In this document: positions 25,607 to 35,001 of the stretch, piece after piece
How positions within the stretch are numbered: the stretch's first letter is position 1
How the letters are laid out: the number at the start of each line of letters is the position of its first letter
DNA from: Candidatus Sulfobium mesophilum
GTDB lineage: Bacteria > Nitrospirota > Thermodesulfovibrionia > Thermodesulfovibrionales > UBA6898
Assembly (NCBI GenBank): GCA_900302705.1
Contig: OUUY01000060.1
Location: forward strand, 1-42,307
DNA: 42,307 nt
Reading direction: 5' to 3'
The notes under the pieces: model-generated
The model's database searches: none
What the model saw: the letters and a program-made list of their open reading frames with translations, nothing else
What the model was told of the DNA's origin: nothing
Program-made: the position numbers and the translations under genes

Positions 25607-26053
25607 ATGAAAGCGACTCAATACCACGAACTCTTCAGATATCTAATGGAGCAGCGGTGTCTTCGCCCCGAAGACATCTTCTTCGTTGATAACATTGCCG
25701 ATTGGTGTAAGGAACATGGCATATCTGAACCGGACAGGGATAAGCCGATTAAACTGGTCATGGAAAACGGTCAGGCATGCAGGATGCTTATAAGGGAAAA
25801 CATTCCCGATGAGGTAATGGAGAAACGGATAAGGGCAGTAGGGATACGCAATCAGGTCACAAGCATCGCGGTGAGTAAGACAGATATGCTGGACACTCCT
25901 CACAAAAAACTGGCATTCCTCTTTCTCAATGAATATGCTTACAGCCTGCCTGAAGTCGACGATGACCTCCTCGCTGACAAGTGGGCTTTTGAGGAGATGG
26001 ACAGACTGGGATATTTCAAGAGCGAAAACGAAAAAGGTTTGAAGCAGGCCTGA
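25607..26053 (+). CDS. Conserved-looking hypothetical protein (148 aa)
   Basis: ATG 25607 is chosen because GGAGAGGAG lies upstream; the frame is open to 25484 but those codons look non-coding. The product is acidic and soluble, with an N-terminal TQYHELFRYLMEQRCLRPED segment and a C-terminal DDDLLADKWAFEEMDRLGYF segment. Two cysteines lie in the first half. No family is recognised. The next gene starts four bases after its stop, so both are surely one operon. Confidence 0.7.
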   Translation: MKATQYHELFRYLMEQRCLRPEDIFFVDNIADWCKEHGISEPDRDKPIKLVMENGQACRMLIRENIPDEVMEKRIRAVGIRNQVTSIAVSKTDMLDTPHKKLAFLFLNEYAYSLPEVDDDLLADKWAFEEMDRLGYFKSENEKGLKQA

Positions 26054-26056
26054 CAT

Positions 26057-26506
26057 ATGCCACACTTCGGCCTGATGAATACTGAAGACAGCTTTAAGAC
26101 GGAAGAAGGCGCAATGATGCGCGCCAGGCTTCACATACGGGCAGGACGAAGGCGGCTGCGCCAGGACAAGATATCCTCAGGTATTGTTACTCTGTACGAC
26201 GCCCTCCTCTTTGCGATGGAATCCTATATAATGTCGCTTGACAGGAGGAAGGGACTCGATATCCGTGAGGGCGAAGATCTTAAGGACGATAAGACACTTT
26301 ATGCCGTGCTGATCCGTTCAGGGGTGCTTGATGGAAAATTCGATTATGCTGCTTTCGACAAGGTGGTGGAGGAGCAGGCTTCCGGGGAGATGCCGGGATA
26401 CGACTACAGATGGATATTGGAAGGCGTGGAATCAGTGATGACCCAGCTCGGGGTTATGCCCTTTGACGAGGCTTCACTGCCACCTGAGGACCCGAATACG
26501 TTTTAG
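26057..26506 (+). CDS. Hypothetical helical protein (149 aa), partner of the preceding gene
   Basis: ATG 26057 lies four bases after the preceding stop. The product is helical, with an arginine-rich segment near residue 25 (RLHIRAGRRRLRQDK), a SSGIVTLYDALLFAMESYI helix and an acidic Pro-rich tail. The middle looks like a HEPN- or TPR-type helical bundle, but I cannot assign a family. Confidence 0.7.
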   Translation: MPHFGLMNTEDSFKTEEGAMMRARLHIRAGRRRLRQDKISSGIVTLYDALLFAMESYIMSLDRRKGLDIREGEDLKDDKTLYAVLIRSGVLDGKFDYAAFDKVVEEQASGEMPGYDYRWILEGVESVMTQLGVMPFDEASLPPEDPNTF

Positions 26507-26551
26507 TTTGCAAAAATACCGGTTCCCAAACGGCAAGCTGTTACAGCCTTC

Positions 26552-26593
26552 ACCTCCCCCATTCCCTCCTTTGCCAAGGAGGGGAAAAAGGGG
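26552..26593. terminator. Nested palindrome between convergent genes
   Basis: CCCTCCTT (26564-26571) and AAGGAGGG (26576-26583) pair around TGCC. An outer CTCCCC/GGGGAG pair adds a second stem. It probably terminates both the hypothetical pair and ftsY. Its design also resembles dispersed palindromic repeats. Confidence 0.5.
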
Positions 26594-26625
26594 AGTTTGT
26601 TGAATAACTCCTGAGTTCCAAACTG

Positions 26626-27531
26626 CTACTCAAACAATGCGCGCACAAAGTCCTCAGGAACAAAATCCTGCAGATCTTCAATCCCTTCGCCCACACCGAT
26701 AAGTTTCACCGGTATGTTCAGTTCTTTTTTGATTGCGAAAACAATCCCGCCCTTTGCAGTACCGTCGAGTTTAGTGAGAGCAATGCCGGTTACGCCGATC
26801 GCTTCGTTGAACATTTGGGCCTGCCTCAGCGCATTTTGCCCGTTTGTCGCATCGACAACGAGGAGTATCTCATGGGGCGCACCCGCCATCGCCTTCCCGC
26901 ACACCCTCTTCACCTTTTTCAACTCTTCCATAAGAGGGCTTTTCGTGTGAAGCCGACCCGCAGTATCTATAATCACAACATCGATGCCACGTGCCTTTGC
27001 AGCCTCGATAGCGTCGAACACGACGGCAGAAGGATCTGAGCCGCTTTGATGTTTCACCAACTGAACGCCGCTCCTTCCAGCCCAGATCTCAAGCTGCTCT
27101 ATCGCAGCGGCCCGGAAAGTATCTCCGGCTGCCAGAATTACAGAATACCCCTGTTCGCGAAACCTGCTTGCTAGTTTCCCTATAGTAGTTGTCTTTCCAA
27201 CGCCATTGACGCCGATCGCCAGAATCACAAAAGGTTTTTCTCCAAAGACGACCACATTTTGCGGTCTGCCGAGCATAGATACCATCTCTTTTTTCAAAAA
27301 GTCCTTTACGGAGCTGGCCTCCCTCATCTCTCCCCTGTCCGCCTTCTCCTTAAGATGCCCTACTATTTCAGCCGCATTGTTTCCCCCAACATCAGACAGG
27401 ATGAGGGTCTCCTCCAGCTCTTCCAGTGTCTGTTCATCGACCTGACGGCCTGAAAAAATCGATTCAACTTTTTCTACAAAACCTTTTTTAGTCTTACTTA
27501 ATCCCTCTTTGAGCCTTTCAAAAAAACCCAT
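26626..27531 (-). CDS. ftsY: Signal recognition particle receptor FtsY (301 aa)
   Basis: This SRP GTPase docks ribosome-nascent-chain complexes at the inner membrane. Residues 1-85 are the helical N domain. The G domain has the P-loop GVNGVGKTTT (107-116), DTFRAAA near 137, DTAGR at 189-193, TKLDGTAKGG near 255 and the closing GVGEGIEDLQDF. The acidic A domain of E. coli FtsY is absent, as in many bacteria. The DUF2318 lipoprotein gene lies 50 bases upstream on the same strand. Confidence 0.95.
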   Translation of the reverse strand: MGFFERLKEGLSKTKKGFVEKVESIFSGRQVDEQTLEELEETLILSDVGGNNAAEIVGHLKEKADRGEMREASSVKDFLKKEMVSMLGRPQNVVVFGEKPFVILAIGVNGVGKTTTIGKLASRFREQGYSVILAAGDTFRAAAIEQLEIWAGRSGVQLVKHQSGSDPSAVVFDAIEAAKARGIDVVIIDTAGRLHTKSPLMEELKKVKRVCGKAMAGAPHEILLVVDATNGQNALRQAQMFNEAIGVTGIALTKLDGTAKGGIVFAIKKELNIPVKLIGVGEGIEDLQDFVPEDFVRALFE

Positions 27532-27581
27532 TATTACACTCCTGAATCAATAAGATGAAAAAACCAATAGGTAAACACTGC

Positions 27582-28019
27582 CTAAAAATATTTTCCCCCG
27601 CCCAGGATCGCCTTCCTGTCTATCACATAGACGTCGCCGTCTACCCTGCCTTCAAGTCTGATAGGATAACAGCTTCCGATGCCTTCTTTCAAATCATGTA
27701 AAGAATAGTTCACATCGCACGCCCTGCATACGACGCGGTTGCCCGCCAGTCTGTATCCCATTTTCTTCTGATAACACTTCGCGCAGGCATCGAAATAGGA
27801 TTGATAAGAGCCGTCGAGTTTCAAAACAAAATAGTTTATGCTGTTTTTTCCATCAAAGAAGGTATAAAAAACAGGCTTCTTCTCCTGCAGTTCTTTTAAC
27901 GCGACCCTGACACCTACGCCGTCAAACGGCGCCTGAGGATACACAGGCATCTTTGAACACGAGAAAAAAAACAGCGCCAGAATGCTGAGCGATGCTGCAG
28001 TTGCATTTACAGCCCTCAT
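27582..28019 (-). CDS. DUF2318-type lipoprotein with paired CxxC motifs (145 aa)
   Basis: Starting at ATG 28019, a short signal ends in the lipobox LFFFSC, giving a lipid-anchored Cys near residue 21. Further on are CAKC, then CRAC, then a single Cys in GIGSCYPI. That is the metal-binding layout of the DUF2318 family, linked elsewhere to iron or copper handling (FtrD-like). The frame is open to 28271 but those codons precede the signal peptide and look non-coding. No ribosome site is visible. The interval 28020-28339 holds no other gene I can support. Confidence 0.7.
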   Translation of the reverse strand: MRAVNATAASLSILALFFFSCSKMPVYPQAPFDGVGVRVALKELQEKKPVFYTFFDGKNSINYFVLKLDGSYQSYFDACAKCYQKKMGYRLAGNRVVCRACDVNYSLHDLKEGIGSCYPIRLEGRVDGDVYVIDRKAILGGGKYF

Positions 28020-28339
28020 AGTAAAATTGTAAATACTCAACTTCACATTTAGCAACATTACCGGAAGGTCCATTAACCAGCTTGGTGACTCGACTGTCAA
28101 AGATCGCCAACGACTATCATTTCCCACAAGCAAGCGAACCAGAATCAACCATTTAATTTGCGCGGGGACGCATTCGAACGGTTTCAGCGGCGCGTATTGC
28201 ATCGCCTTTTTGGTGATGCGCGCCGGTGCCTCGGAACGAAGTGAGAATGAGAGAGAACGCCGTCCTAGCACAAATGGAGGCTTCTTGACGGTATTAGACG
28301 GCTATCTGTTTTATGGAAACTCCTTAGGTATAATAAGCC

Positions 28340-29773
28340 ATGCAGAACTATTACCAGTTTCTTATCCCACGCCTTAACGGTAAATCGGTAAAGAAAGATT
28401 TCCCTAATCACCTGTCGCTTGTCAAAAAAGGAATAGCCGGCTTCATCATCTTCGGCGGCAGGCTGGATGAGATGAGGAAGTATATAAAGGAACTTCAGGA
28501 CGAATCGGAAATCCCACTTATAATTGCGTCTGACCTGGAACGCGGTCTGGGACAGCAGGTACAGGGAGGAACGCAGTTTCCGCCTGCCATGGCTCTTGCA
28601 AAAGCAGTGACAAAAAAAGGAGGAAAGGCGATTTATAACCTGCCATTGCTAAGGAAGATTTTTACTGCCATGGCCGGTGAGGCCGCCTATGCCGGCATTA
28701 ATACGATACTTGCGCCTGTACTGGACATAAATACAAATCCAAAAAATCCGATCATTGCAACAAGGGCCTTCGGGGAAGAAGAAAAGACCGTTTCCCTTTT
28801 CGGTGCGGAGATGATCAGAACTCTGCAGAAAAACGGCATCGCCGCCTGTGGAAAACATTTTCCCGGCCACGGAGACACCGAAGTCGACTCCCACATTAGG
28901 CTGCCTGTAATACGTCATAAATTGATAAACCTGAAGAGGAACGAGCTAAAGCCCTTTAAGGCTGCTATAAAAGCAGGTGTCGGGATGATCATGCTCGGCC
29001 ACCTTTCGGTGCCTGCGCTTGACCAATCGCAGCTACCCGTATCATTTTCGAAAAAAGCAGTGCGGTTCTTAAGAGAAGACATGGGTTACGACGGCATGCT
29101 GATAACTGATGCTATGAATATGGGCGGCATCGGCGCGTACTCTGAGGAAAAGGCTTCTTTCATGGCTCTCGATGCCGGTGTTGATCTTGTGCTTCATCCC
29201 ACTGACGTCGAAGGAGTGGTCTCTTTCATGGGTGCCAGAAAGAAATGCTTTGATCCTGGCAGGATCGAAGCATTTCGTCGGAGTATTCTCAGCGCTCCTG
29301 TTTCGGCCCGGCCCGACTTCGATAAAGACAAAAGGCTCTCCGGGACACTGACGGATAGGTCGATTATTTCCAGTGGCAGGTTCGTCCTTCGGAAAACTCC
29401 TTTTCTCGTTATCCTTAACGATGAGGACGAAGATAAAGGAAACACCCTGATAAGAAACCTCAGGAAAGGGATGCGGGGAATGAAATATCGGATTGTCAGT
29501 CGCGCATCCAAAGATAAAAGACTTCTCCTGCCCGAAGATATTCCAGTCATAGTGGCGATTTTTTCAGAGACCAAGGGATGGAAAGGAGGCTCCGGCAACT
29601 GGCTTTATGAGGCTCTTTCGCAGCTTGAAAGAAGAAGCGAACTCGTCATCTCCTTCGGAAGCCCATATCTTCTGGACGGGATCAAAGGCCCCGCAAAAAT
29701 CTCGGCTTTTTGGGATGCCGACTCCGCGCAAGAGGCGGTAGCGCGCACCGTGATAAAGAAACATACAAGCTGA
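28340..29773 (+). CDS. Glycoside hydrolase family 3, NagZ-like beta-N-acetylhexosaminidase (477 aa)
   Basis: The TIM-barrel domain carries the NagZ hallmark KHFPGHGDTEVDSH (172-185), whose Asp179-His185 pair acts as acid/base in this subfamily, and the nucleophile Asp257 in ITDAMNM. SDLERG near 64-70 lines the sugar pocket. A second domain of about 150 residues follows. The likely role is removing GlcNAc from muropeptides in cell-wall recycling, or from other chitobiose-like glycans. No signal peptide is present, so it is cytoplasmic. TATAAT at 28329-28334 lies only five bases before the ATG and there is no ribosome site. Confidence 0.88.
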   Translation: MQNYYQFLIPRLNGKSVKKDFPNHLSLVKKGIAGFIIFGGRLDEMRKYIKELQDESEIPLIIASDLERGLGQQVQGGTQFPPAMALAKAVTKKGGKAIYNLPLLRKIFTAMAGEAAYAGINTILAPVLDINTNPKNPIIATRAFGEEEKTVSLFGAEMIRTLQKNGIAACGKHFPGHGDTEVDSHIRLPVIRHKLINLKRNELKPFKAAIKAGVGMIMLGHLSVPALDQSQLPVSFSKKAVRFLREDMGYDGMLITDAMNMGGIGAYSEEKASFMALDAGVDLVLHPTDVEGVVSFMGARKKCFDPGRIEAFRRSILSAPVSARPDFDKDKRLSGTLTDRSIISSGRFVLRKTPFLVILNDEDEDKGNTLIRNLRKGMRGMKYRIVSRASKDKRLLLPEDIPVIVAIFSETKGWKGGSGNWLYEALSQLERRSELVISFGSPYLLDGIKGPAKISAFWDADSAQEAVARTVIKKHTS

Positions 29774-29838
29774 AAATTCCGACTCGCACATTTGTGGGCC
29801 ATAATGCATTTGGCAAAGAAATGGCCTATAATTTGAAT

Positions 29839-30360
29839 ATGCCTTGGGGGAAAATTAAAATTGTCATCCTTATGGGGATGGTCTGCATCAGCTCATGCGC
29901 CGGACCACAATATCTCACTACAGTCAGCGCAAGGCCGGAAGAGATGGCAGGAACATATGATCTGTTTCTATACGGCCATAGGTATTCCGATGACTTCAAA
30001 AATATCGCCTTCCTCATACCGCAGGGAGGTAGGTATGTCTTCGAGCTCTACGCGGCTGAATTCGATTACACCCTCAAGAAGGGTATCCCTGCCGATGCCG
30101 CCATTGAGGAAGCTGAAGGGTTCGTCAAATTTCATTCTTCCTTCCAGCGCTCTCAGTTAAGCAAGGTACTTGACTATGAGGGGAGAGTTGTCGGCTATGA
30201 GTTGAGGCCGATATATTCGGCCCTCGACTCTTCTTACGGCGATGTTTTGGAGGTGCATTACATAATAAAGGACGACAAAGTGATCGCGTCCGTGGATGTT
30301 AAACCGGAGATAGGGGAAAAAACCATCGGGCCGTTTCACTTGCGACCGAGGGTGAGATGA
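29839..30360 (+). CDS. Lipoprotein of unknown function (173 aa)
   Basis: ATG 29839 starts a short signal peptide ending in a lipobox (GMVCISSC, then AGPQ). The mature part has mixed alpha/beta character with a repeated tyrosine-rich pattern (YDLFLYGHRYSDD, FELYAAEFDYT). No family is recognised. TATAAT lies six bases before this ATG. The gene ends in ATGA overlap with the epimerase gene, so they are co-expressed. Confidence 0.7.
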   Translation: MPWGKIKIVILMGMVCISSCAGPQYLTTVSARPEEMAGTYDLFLYGHRYSDDFKNIAFLIPQGGRYVFELYAAEFDYTLKKGIPADAAIEEAEGFVKFHSSFQRSQLSKVLDYEGRVVGYELRPIYSALDSSYGDVLEVHYIIKDDKVIASVDVKPEIGEKTIGPFHLRPRVR

Positions 30361-31322
30361 TGAAGGCACTTGTCACTGGCGGGACCGGGTTTGTGGGAAA
30401 CGGCGTCGTGGATCTTCTTTTACAAAACGGACATTCTGTGCGTCTGTTTTCAAGAAGGCGGGAGCTTCCTGAGAGGCTGAAGGGAAAAGATGCAGAGATA
30501 TTTCATGGCGACCTTAGGGACTTTCCTTCGGTGGTGAGTGCCATGGACAAAATGGATGTCTTCTTCCACATCGGTGAGATCAAGAACTTCAACCAGACGG
30601 CCTCCCTTAATAACATCAAACTTATGGAGCATATAATCGCAGTGGTGCGGCAAAAAGAAGTAAAACGGCTGGTCTTCATAAGTTCCATTACCGTCGCCGG
30701 AATCCCGTCTGAAACCCCGGCCGACGAGAATACTGAACCCAAGGCAATATTGGAAGACCATTACACCTCGTATAAACGGGCATGTGAAAGATTTATTATG
30801 AGCTCTTGCGCCTGCGAATTCGTCATTATCAGACCCGCCCCTGTCTATGGTCCCGGGTCGAGGCATATGGGCGGATTCATAACTACCATCGATAGATTAG
30901 GCCCGATAGGATTTCCATTTATCGGCAATGCCGAAAACCTGGCCCCCCTCATTTACGTTAAGGACGTCGCCAATGCAATTTATCTTTCCGGCCTCAGTCC
31001 CTCTGCTAAAGGACAGGTATTAAACCTGACGGACGGCTTTCGTCACAGCTGGCTGGATTTCCTGACTGCGATAGCGGAACTCCTCGGCAAGAAGTTGAGG
31101 ATAATTGCAATCCCTCCGCTGCTTTTGAAAATTCCCGCAGTGCCACTGGATATTCTTTCGGGCTTGATAGGTATTAAAGTCGATCCCCTGCAATATCTAA
31201 ACTACTTTTCAAATGACCTCTTCTTCGATAATTCCAGGTCAAAGGCAGTTCTTAACTGGCAGCCGGAGTTTTCTCTTAAGGACGGCGTTAAGGAGATGAT
31301 GAAGTTTTATCGCGGGTTATGA
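30357..31322 (+). CDS. NAD-dependent epimerase/dehydratase-family protein (321 aa)
   Basis: This is an extended short-chain dehydrogenase fold with the N-terminal NAD(P) motif TGGTGFVG (8-15). Conserved FISSITVAG near 108 gives the catalytic Ser, and Y-x3-K (YTSYK) near 138-142 gives the catalytic Tyr/Lys. RPAPVYGPG near 160 is typical of the family. It resembles the hopanoid-associated or 3-beta-HSD-like epimerase group, and the substrate is unknown. It overlaps the lipoprotein gene by four bases and is followed after 21 bases by the proline-catabolism gene. Confidence 0.85.
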   Translation: MMKALVTGGTGFVGNGVVDLLLQNGHSVRLFSRRRELPERLKGKDAEIFHGDLRDFPSVVSAMDKMDVFFHIGEIKNFNQTASLNNIKLMEHIIAVVRQKEVKRLVFISSITVAGIPSETPADENTEPKAILEDHYTSYKRACERFIMSSCACEFVIIRPAPVYGPGSRHMGGFITTIDRLGPIGFPFIGNAENLAPLIYVKDVANAIYLSGLSPSAKGQVLNLTDGFRHSWLDFLTAIAELLGKKLRIIAIPPLLLKIPAVPLDILSGLIGIKVDPLQYLNYFSNDLFFDNSRSKAVLNWQPEFSLKDGVKEMMKFYRGL

Positions 31323-31343
31323 ACAAGCAGCTTTTCAGGGGTA

Positions 31344-34280
31344 ATGAAGATTTACGGCGATCTGGAAAAAAGAATTAGAGAGATCGGCCGCGGGCTTTAT
31401 GGTCTGGCAGGCGACGTCCCTTCAATCTTCAATAAAAGGAGATGGATGGGAAGGCTGATGGACCATGCGATGAAGGACGCCGAGTTCAGACTGAACCTAT
31501 TCAGATACATAGACGTGCTGCCTTCCCTTAAGACTTCAGATCTCATAGTTGGTTTATTGCAGGAATATTTTTCGGGCCTGCCCGGCGCACCGCTTATCAT
31601 ACGTAAAGGGATCGATCGCATCTCGAGGGGTTTCATGCCTGTTGTTGCCTCCAAAATGATAAAGGCAGGCGTCAGATCCATCGCCGGCCAGTTCATTGCG
31701 GGAGAGGATCACCATGATGCGATAAAAGTACTGGGGACCCTCTGGGAAGACGGTTTTGCAGGCAGTATTGATTTTCTCGGCGAAGAAGTTCTCAGCGACA
31801 AAGAAGCCGGCCAATATATGCTCAGATACTTGCAACTGATGGAGACACTTGCACCAGTGGCTGCGAAGTGGAACCATGATGCTCTTTTAGAGAACGATGA
31901 TAAAGGTCAGCTTCCCAGGTTCGAAATTTCATTTAAAGTGACTTCCCTCCATAGCCAGCTGGATCCTGTCAATTGGGACGGTTCGATCGCAAGTGCAAAG
32001 GAGAGCATCAGACCGATCGTTGCCACGGCCCGCAGTACAAAGGCATCTTTATGCTTCGACATGGAGCAATACTATTGCAAAGACCTTGTTATAGAGACCT
32101 TTAAGCAGGTGATGGAGGAATTCGGGGATTATCCTTACGCGGGCATAGCTATACAGGCCTATTTGAAAGAATCCAGGACAGACCTTCTCGGCCTGATCGC
32201 ATGGGCACGAAAAAAGAAGAGGCGGGTTTCCGTTCGCCTGGTAAAGGGCGCTTATCATGATTACGAGACGGTTTATAACATGCAGAAGGGATGGCCTCTG
32301 CCGGTGTTTGAGAACAAAGAGGATACAGATAATAACTTCGAAGTACTCACCAGGATACTTATCGAAAACGCTGAATTTGTCAGACCAGTTATCGCTACCC
32401 ATAATATCAGGAGTATCAGTCATGCAATCGCGCTTGGAGAGGTCTCAAATCTTCCTAATAACGCGCTTGAGTTTCAAATGCTTCATGGTATGGGCGAACC
32501 ATTGCGCAGGCAACTGAAAAAAATGGGGTACAGAATAAGGGTATATCTGCCAGTTGGCGATCTCCTTCCTGGAATGGCCTACCTTGTAAGACGCCTTCTC
32601 GAAAATACATCAAATGTATCTTTCCTGAGAGGTTTTTTCGCAGAGAACAGGAGCTATGACGAAATAATCAACCCTCCCGAACCTAAGCCTCACCGGACCT
32701 GGGAAAAACTCCCGGTGGAATTCAGAAACGAGCCCCCTCTCGATTTCTCGAGGGCCGAAAACAGGGAAAAAATGCGCGAAGCATTGCAGTCAGAGAGGGA
32801 GGCCTTTGGCAAAAGATATCCCATCCATATAGACGGCAAAGATATTTTCAGGGAAAAAGAGATTGTTTCACTCAATCCTGCGGACCTTGAAGAAATAGTG
32901 GGGAGGGTTTCCTCTACCGACCGAAACGACGCTGAACAGGCTGCGGCCGCAGCTGTTAAGGCGTGGGATTCATGGAGGAGCACTGCCCCGGAAGACAGAG
33001 CGGATTTCTTGTTCAGGACCGCTGCTGAGTTCAGGAAGCGCAGGTTCGAGTTGGCTGCCCTGGAGGTCTACGAGGTCGGAAAAACCTGGAAAGACGCAGA
33101 CGGAGATATTGTGGAAGCCATCGATTATCTCGAATTCTATGGCCGCGAGATGATCCGCCTTGGCAGGCCGGTAAACCTCGGACATTATCCCGGCGAATCT
33201 AATTCATATTTCTATGAGCCGAGGGGCATCTGTCTCGTCATATCGCCTTGGAATTTCCCTTTGGCCATATCCACCGGCATGGTTGCTGCGGCCCTCGTAT
33301 CAGGTAATTGCGTCATCTTTAAGCCTTCGGGGTTTTCACCAGTGACAGGGCGACGGCTTGTCGATGCGTTTAAAGACGCAGGCCTTCCCAACGGAGTACT
33401 TCAGTATCTTCCGGGGCCAGGCCAGGAAGTAGGAGAATATCTGGTTACACATAAGGCAGTGGACCTCATCGCATTTACCGGTTCGAAAGATGTAGGACTT
33501 CGTTTGATAAAACTCGCTGCAGAAACTTCTGAAGGCCGAAGAAACATCAAGAAGGTCATCGCGGAGATGGGCGGCAAAAACGCGATAATTATCGACGAGA
33601 CGGCTGAACTTGATGAGACTGTGAAAGGGGTGCTTGAATCTGCTTTAGAGTTTCAGGGGCAAAAATGTTCAGCGTGTTCCAGGGTCATTACTGTCGGCGA
33701 TATTCATGATGAGTTCCTCGGAAGACTGAGGTCCGCAATTGAAAGTCTGAGAGCTGGCTTGCCTGAAGACCCAGCCACACTGATTGGGCCGGTAATCGAT
33801 AATAGCGCTCTTAAGAAGATACAAAATTTTATTGAGGTCGGGAAAAAAGAGGCCAGCCTGTTTTTTTCCCGGGAAGTCGATGGCAAAGGGTTTTTTGCGG
33901 GACCCGTAATATTCGTTGGCGTAAATCCCTCGTCTGCCCTGGCGCAGGAAGAAATTTTCGGACCGGTAATTGCTGTCATCAGAGCACAGGACATAGATGA
34001 GGCAATTGAAATAGCAAACAACTCTCAATATGCCCTGACCGGGGGCATTTTTTCGAGGAATCCCCTTAACATAAATAAAGCGTGTCAGCGCTTTGCCGTG
34101 GGTAATCTCTACATCAACAGGAAGATAACAGGCGCGCTCGTGGGCAGACAGCCATTCGGAGGCTCCGGCATGTCCGGAGTCGGCTCAAAAGCCGGTGGGC
34201 CCGATTATCTACTTCAGTTTATGAACCCCAGGTGCATAGCTGAAAACATGATGAGACGGGGTTTTGCGCCGATTAGCTAA
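31344..34280 (+). CDS. putA: Bifunctional proline dehydrogenase/L-glutamate gamma-semialdehyde dehydrogenase (978 aa)
   Basis: Residues about 100-450 are the FAD-dependent proline dehydrogenase barrel (RLVKGAYHDYET near 295, and a later LPVGDLLPGMAYLVRRLLEN segment). Residues about 500-965 are the aldehyde dehydrogenase that oxidises glutamate semialdehyde with NAD: SPWNFPLAIS near 635, AEMGGKNAII near 740, catalytic Cys775 in GQKCSACS, EEIFGPV near 868. It lacks the N-terminal DNA-binding domain of E. coli PutA, so it is the non-regulatory type. Together the domains turn proline to glutamate, with intermediate channelling. Its last 72 bases overlap the convergent beta-helix gene. Confidence 0.9.
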   Translation: MKIYGDLEKRIREIGRGLYGLAGDVPSIFNKRRWMGRLMDHAMKDAEFRLNLFRYIDVLPSLKTSDLIVGLLQEYFSGLPGAPLIIRKGIDRISRGFMPVVASKMIKAGVRSIAGQFIAGEDHHDAIKVLGTLWEDGFAGSIDFLGEEVLSDKEAGQYMLRYLQLMETLAPVAAKWNHDALLENDDKGQLPRFEISFKVTSLHSQLDPVNWDGSIASAKESIRPIVATARSTKASLCFDMEQYYCKDLVIETFKQVMEEFGDYPYAGIAIQAYLKESRTDLLGLIAWARKKKRRVSVRLVKGAYHDYETVYNMQKGWPLPVFENKEDTDNNFEVLTRILIENAEFVRPVIATHNIRSISHAIALGEVSNLPNNALEFQMLHGMGEPLRRQLKKMGYRIRVYLPVGDLLPGMAYLVRRLLENTSNVSFLRGFFAENRSYDEIINPPEPKPHRTWEKLPVEFRNEPPLDFSRAENREKMREALQSEREAFGKRYPIHIDGKDIFREKEIVSLNPADLEEIVGRVSSTDRNDAEQAAAAAVKAWDSWRSTAPEDRADFLFRTAAEFRKRRFELAALEVYEVGKTWKDADGDIVEAIDYLEFYGREMIRLGRPVNLGHYPGESNSYFYEPRGICLVISPWNFPLAISTGMVAAALVSGNCVIFKPSGFSPVTGRRLVDAFKDAGLPNGVLQYLPGPGQEVGEYLVTHKAVDLIAFTGSKDVGLRLIKLAAETSEGRRNIKKVIAEMGGKNAIIIDETAELDETVKGVLESALEFQGQKCSACSRVITVGDIHDEFLGRLRSAIESLRAGLPEDPATLIGPVIDNSALKKIQNFIEVGKKEASLFFSREVDGKGFFAGPVIFVGVNPSSALAQEEIFGPVIAVIRAQDIDEAIEIANNSQYALTGGIFSRNPLNINKACQRFAVGNLYINRKITGALVGRQPFGGSGMSGVGSKAGGPDYLLQFMNPRCIAENMMRRGFAPIS

Positions 34281-34787
34281 ACAGGCGAAAGGTGACCTCA
34301 AAGGACTGTCGGGGATTCCTTCTTCCTTTGCAGGTTGCGGCTTTATGTCACATGTTTCAGCTTTGCCGTCTTCATTTATTTTTGTTCTGCCTTCGACCCT
34401 CGTCTTCAAGCAAACCATGCTGCTGCCGGACACATCTGCAAAATCACAAACCTCTGCAAAGTCTGTCACGTTTGCATTGCCGTAAACCGATGCAAAGCCG
34501 TAGATCTTTGCATTCCCGCTAACCCTGGCATTGCCGAAAACTTTTGCATTGCCAAAAACCTGGGCGTTATCACATACTTCAGCATTATCGAATATCCAGG
34601 CATTGCCAAAGACAAATGCCTCACCAGAGATACTTGCCTTGCCACAAACCTTTGCAAAAGGACCTATGAATGCTGTGTCAGCAACATATGCGGTCTCGGC
34701 TACCAGACCGCCGCCATTAACATGATGATGGTATTTAACGCCGTCAATTTCTATCGCCGGACCCGCAAACAAGATCTCTGTTCCCAT
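34209..34787 (-). CDS. Left-handed beta-helix repeat protein (YdcK-like, 192 aa)
   Basis: GAGGAGG precedes ATG 34787. From about residue 30 to 135 the sequence is built of six-residue steps such as V-F-G-N-A-x and V-S-G-N-A-K, about 16 in all. This is the hexapeptide-like pattern of left-handed beta-helices, as in E. coli YdcK and polymer-forming cell-surface proteins. The N-terminal 30 residues (YHHHVNGGG) resemble the same family. The last 45 or so residues are low in repeats and lie partly over the end of the proline gene. Function is unknown. Confidence 0.75.
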   Translation of the reverse strand: MGTEILFAGPAIEIDGVKYHHHVNGGGLVAETAYVADTAFIGPFAKVCGKASISGEAFVFGNAWIFDNAEVCDNAQVFGNAKVFGNARVSGNAKIYGFASVYGNANVTDFAEVCDFADVSGSSMVCLKTRVEGRTKINEDGKAETCDIKPQPAKEEGIPDSPLRSPFACLANRRKTPSHHVFSYAPGVHKLK

Positions 34788-35001
34788 GACGACCTCCTCA
34801 GTATAGTAATCTATATCTCTACCTAAAGATTAGTACCGCCGGAATCCCAAAGTCAATCTATACGTTTATAAGAAATACTAATTCTGACTTCACGTTGACA
34901 ACCACGTCCGGATCTTTTTAAGGTATCAAAAGTGTTGGGAACCAAGTTCCAGGTATTCCTTGGTTGAAGGAAGAAACTAAACTCTTGCGAGGAACAGGAA
35001 T

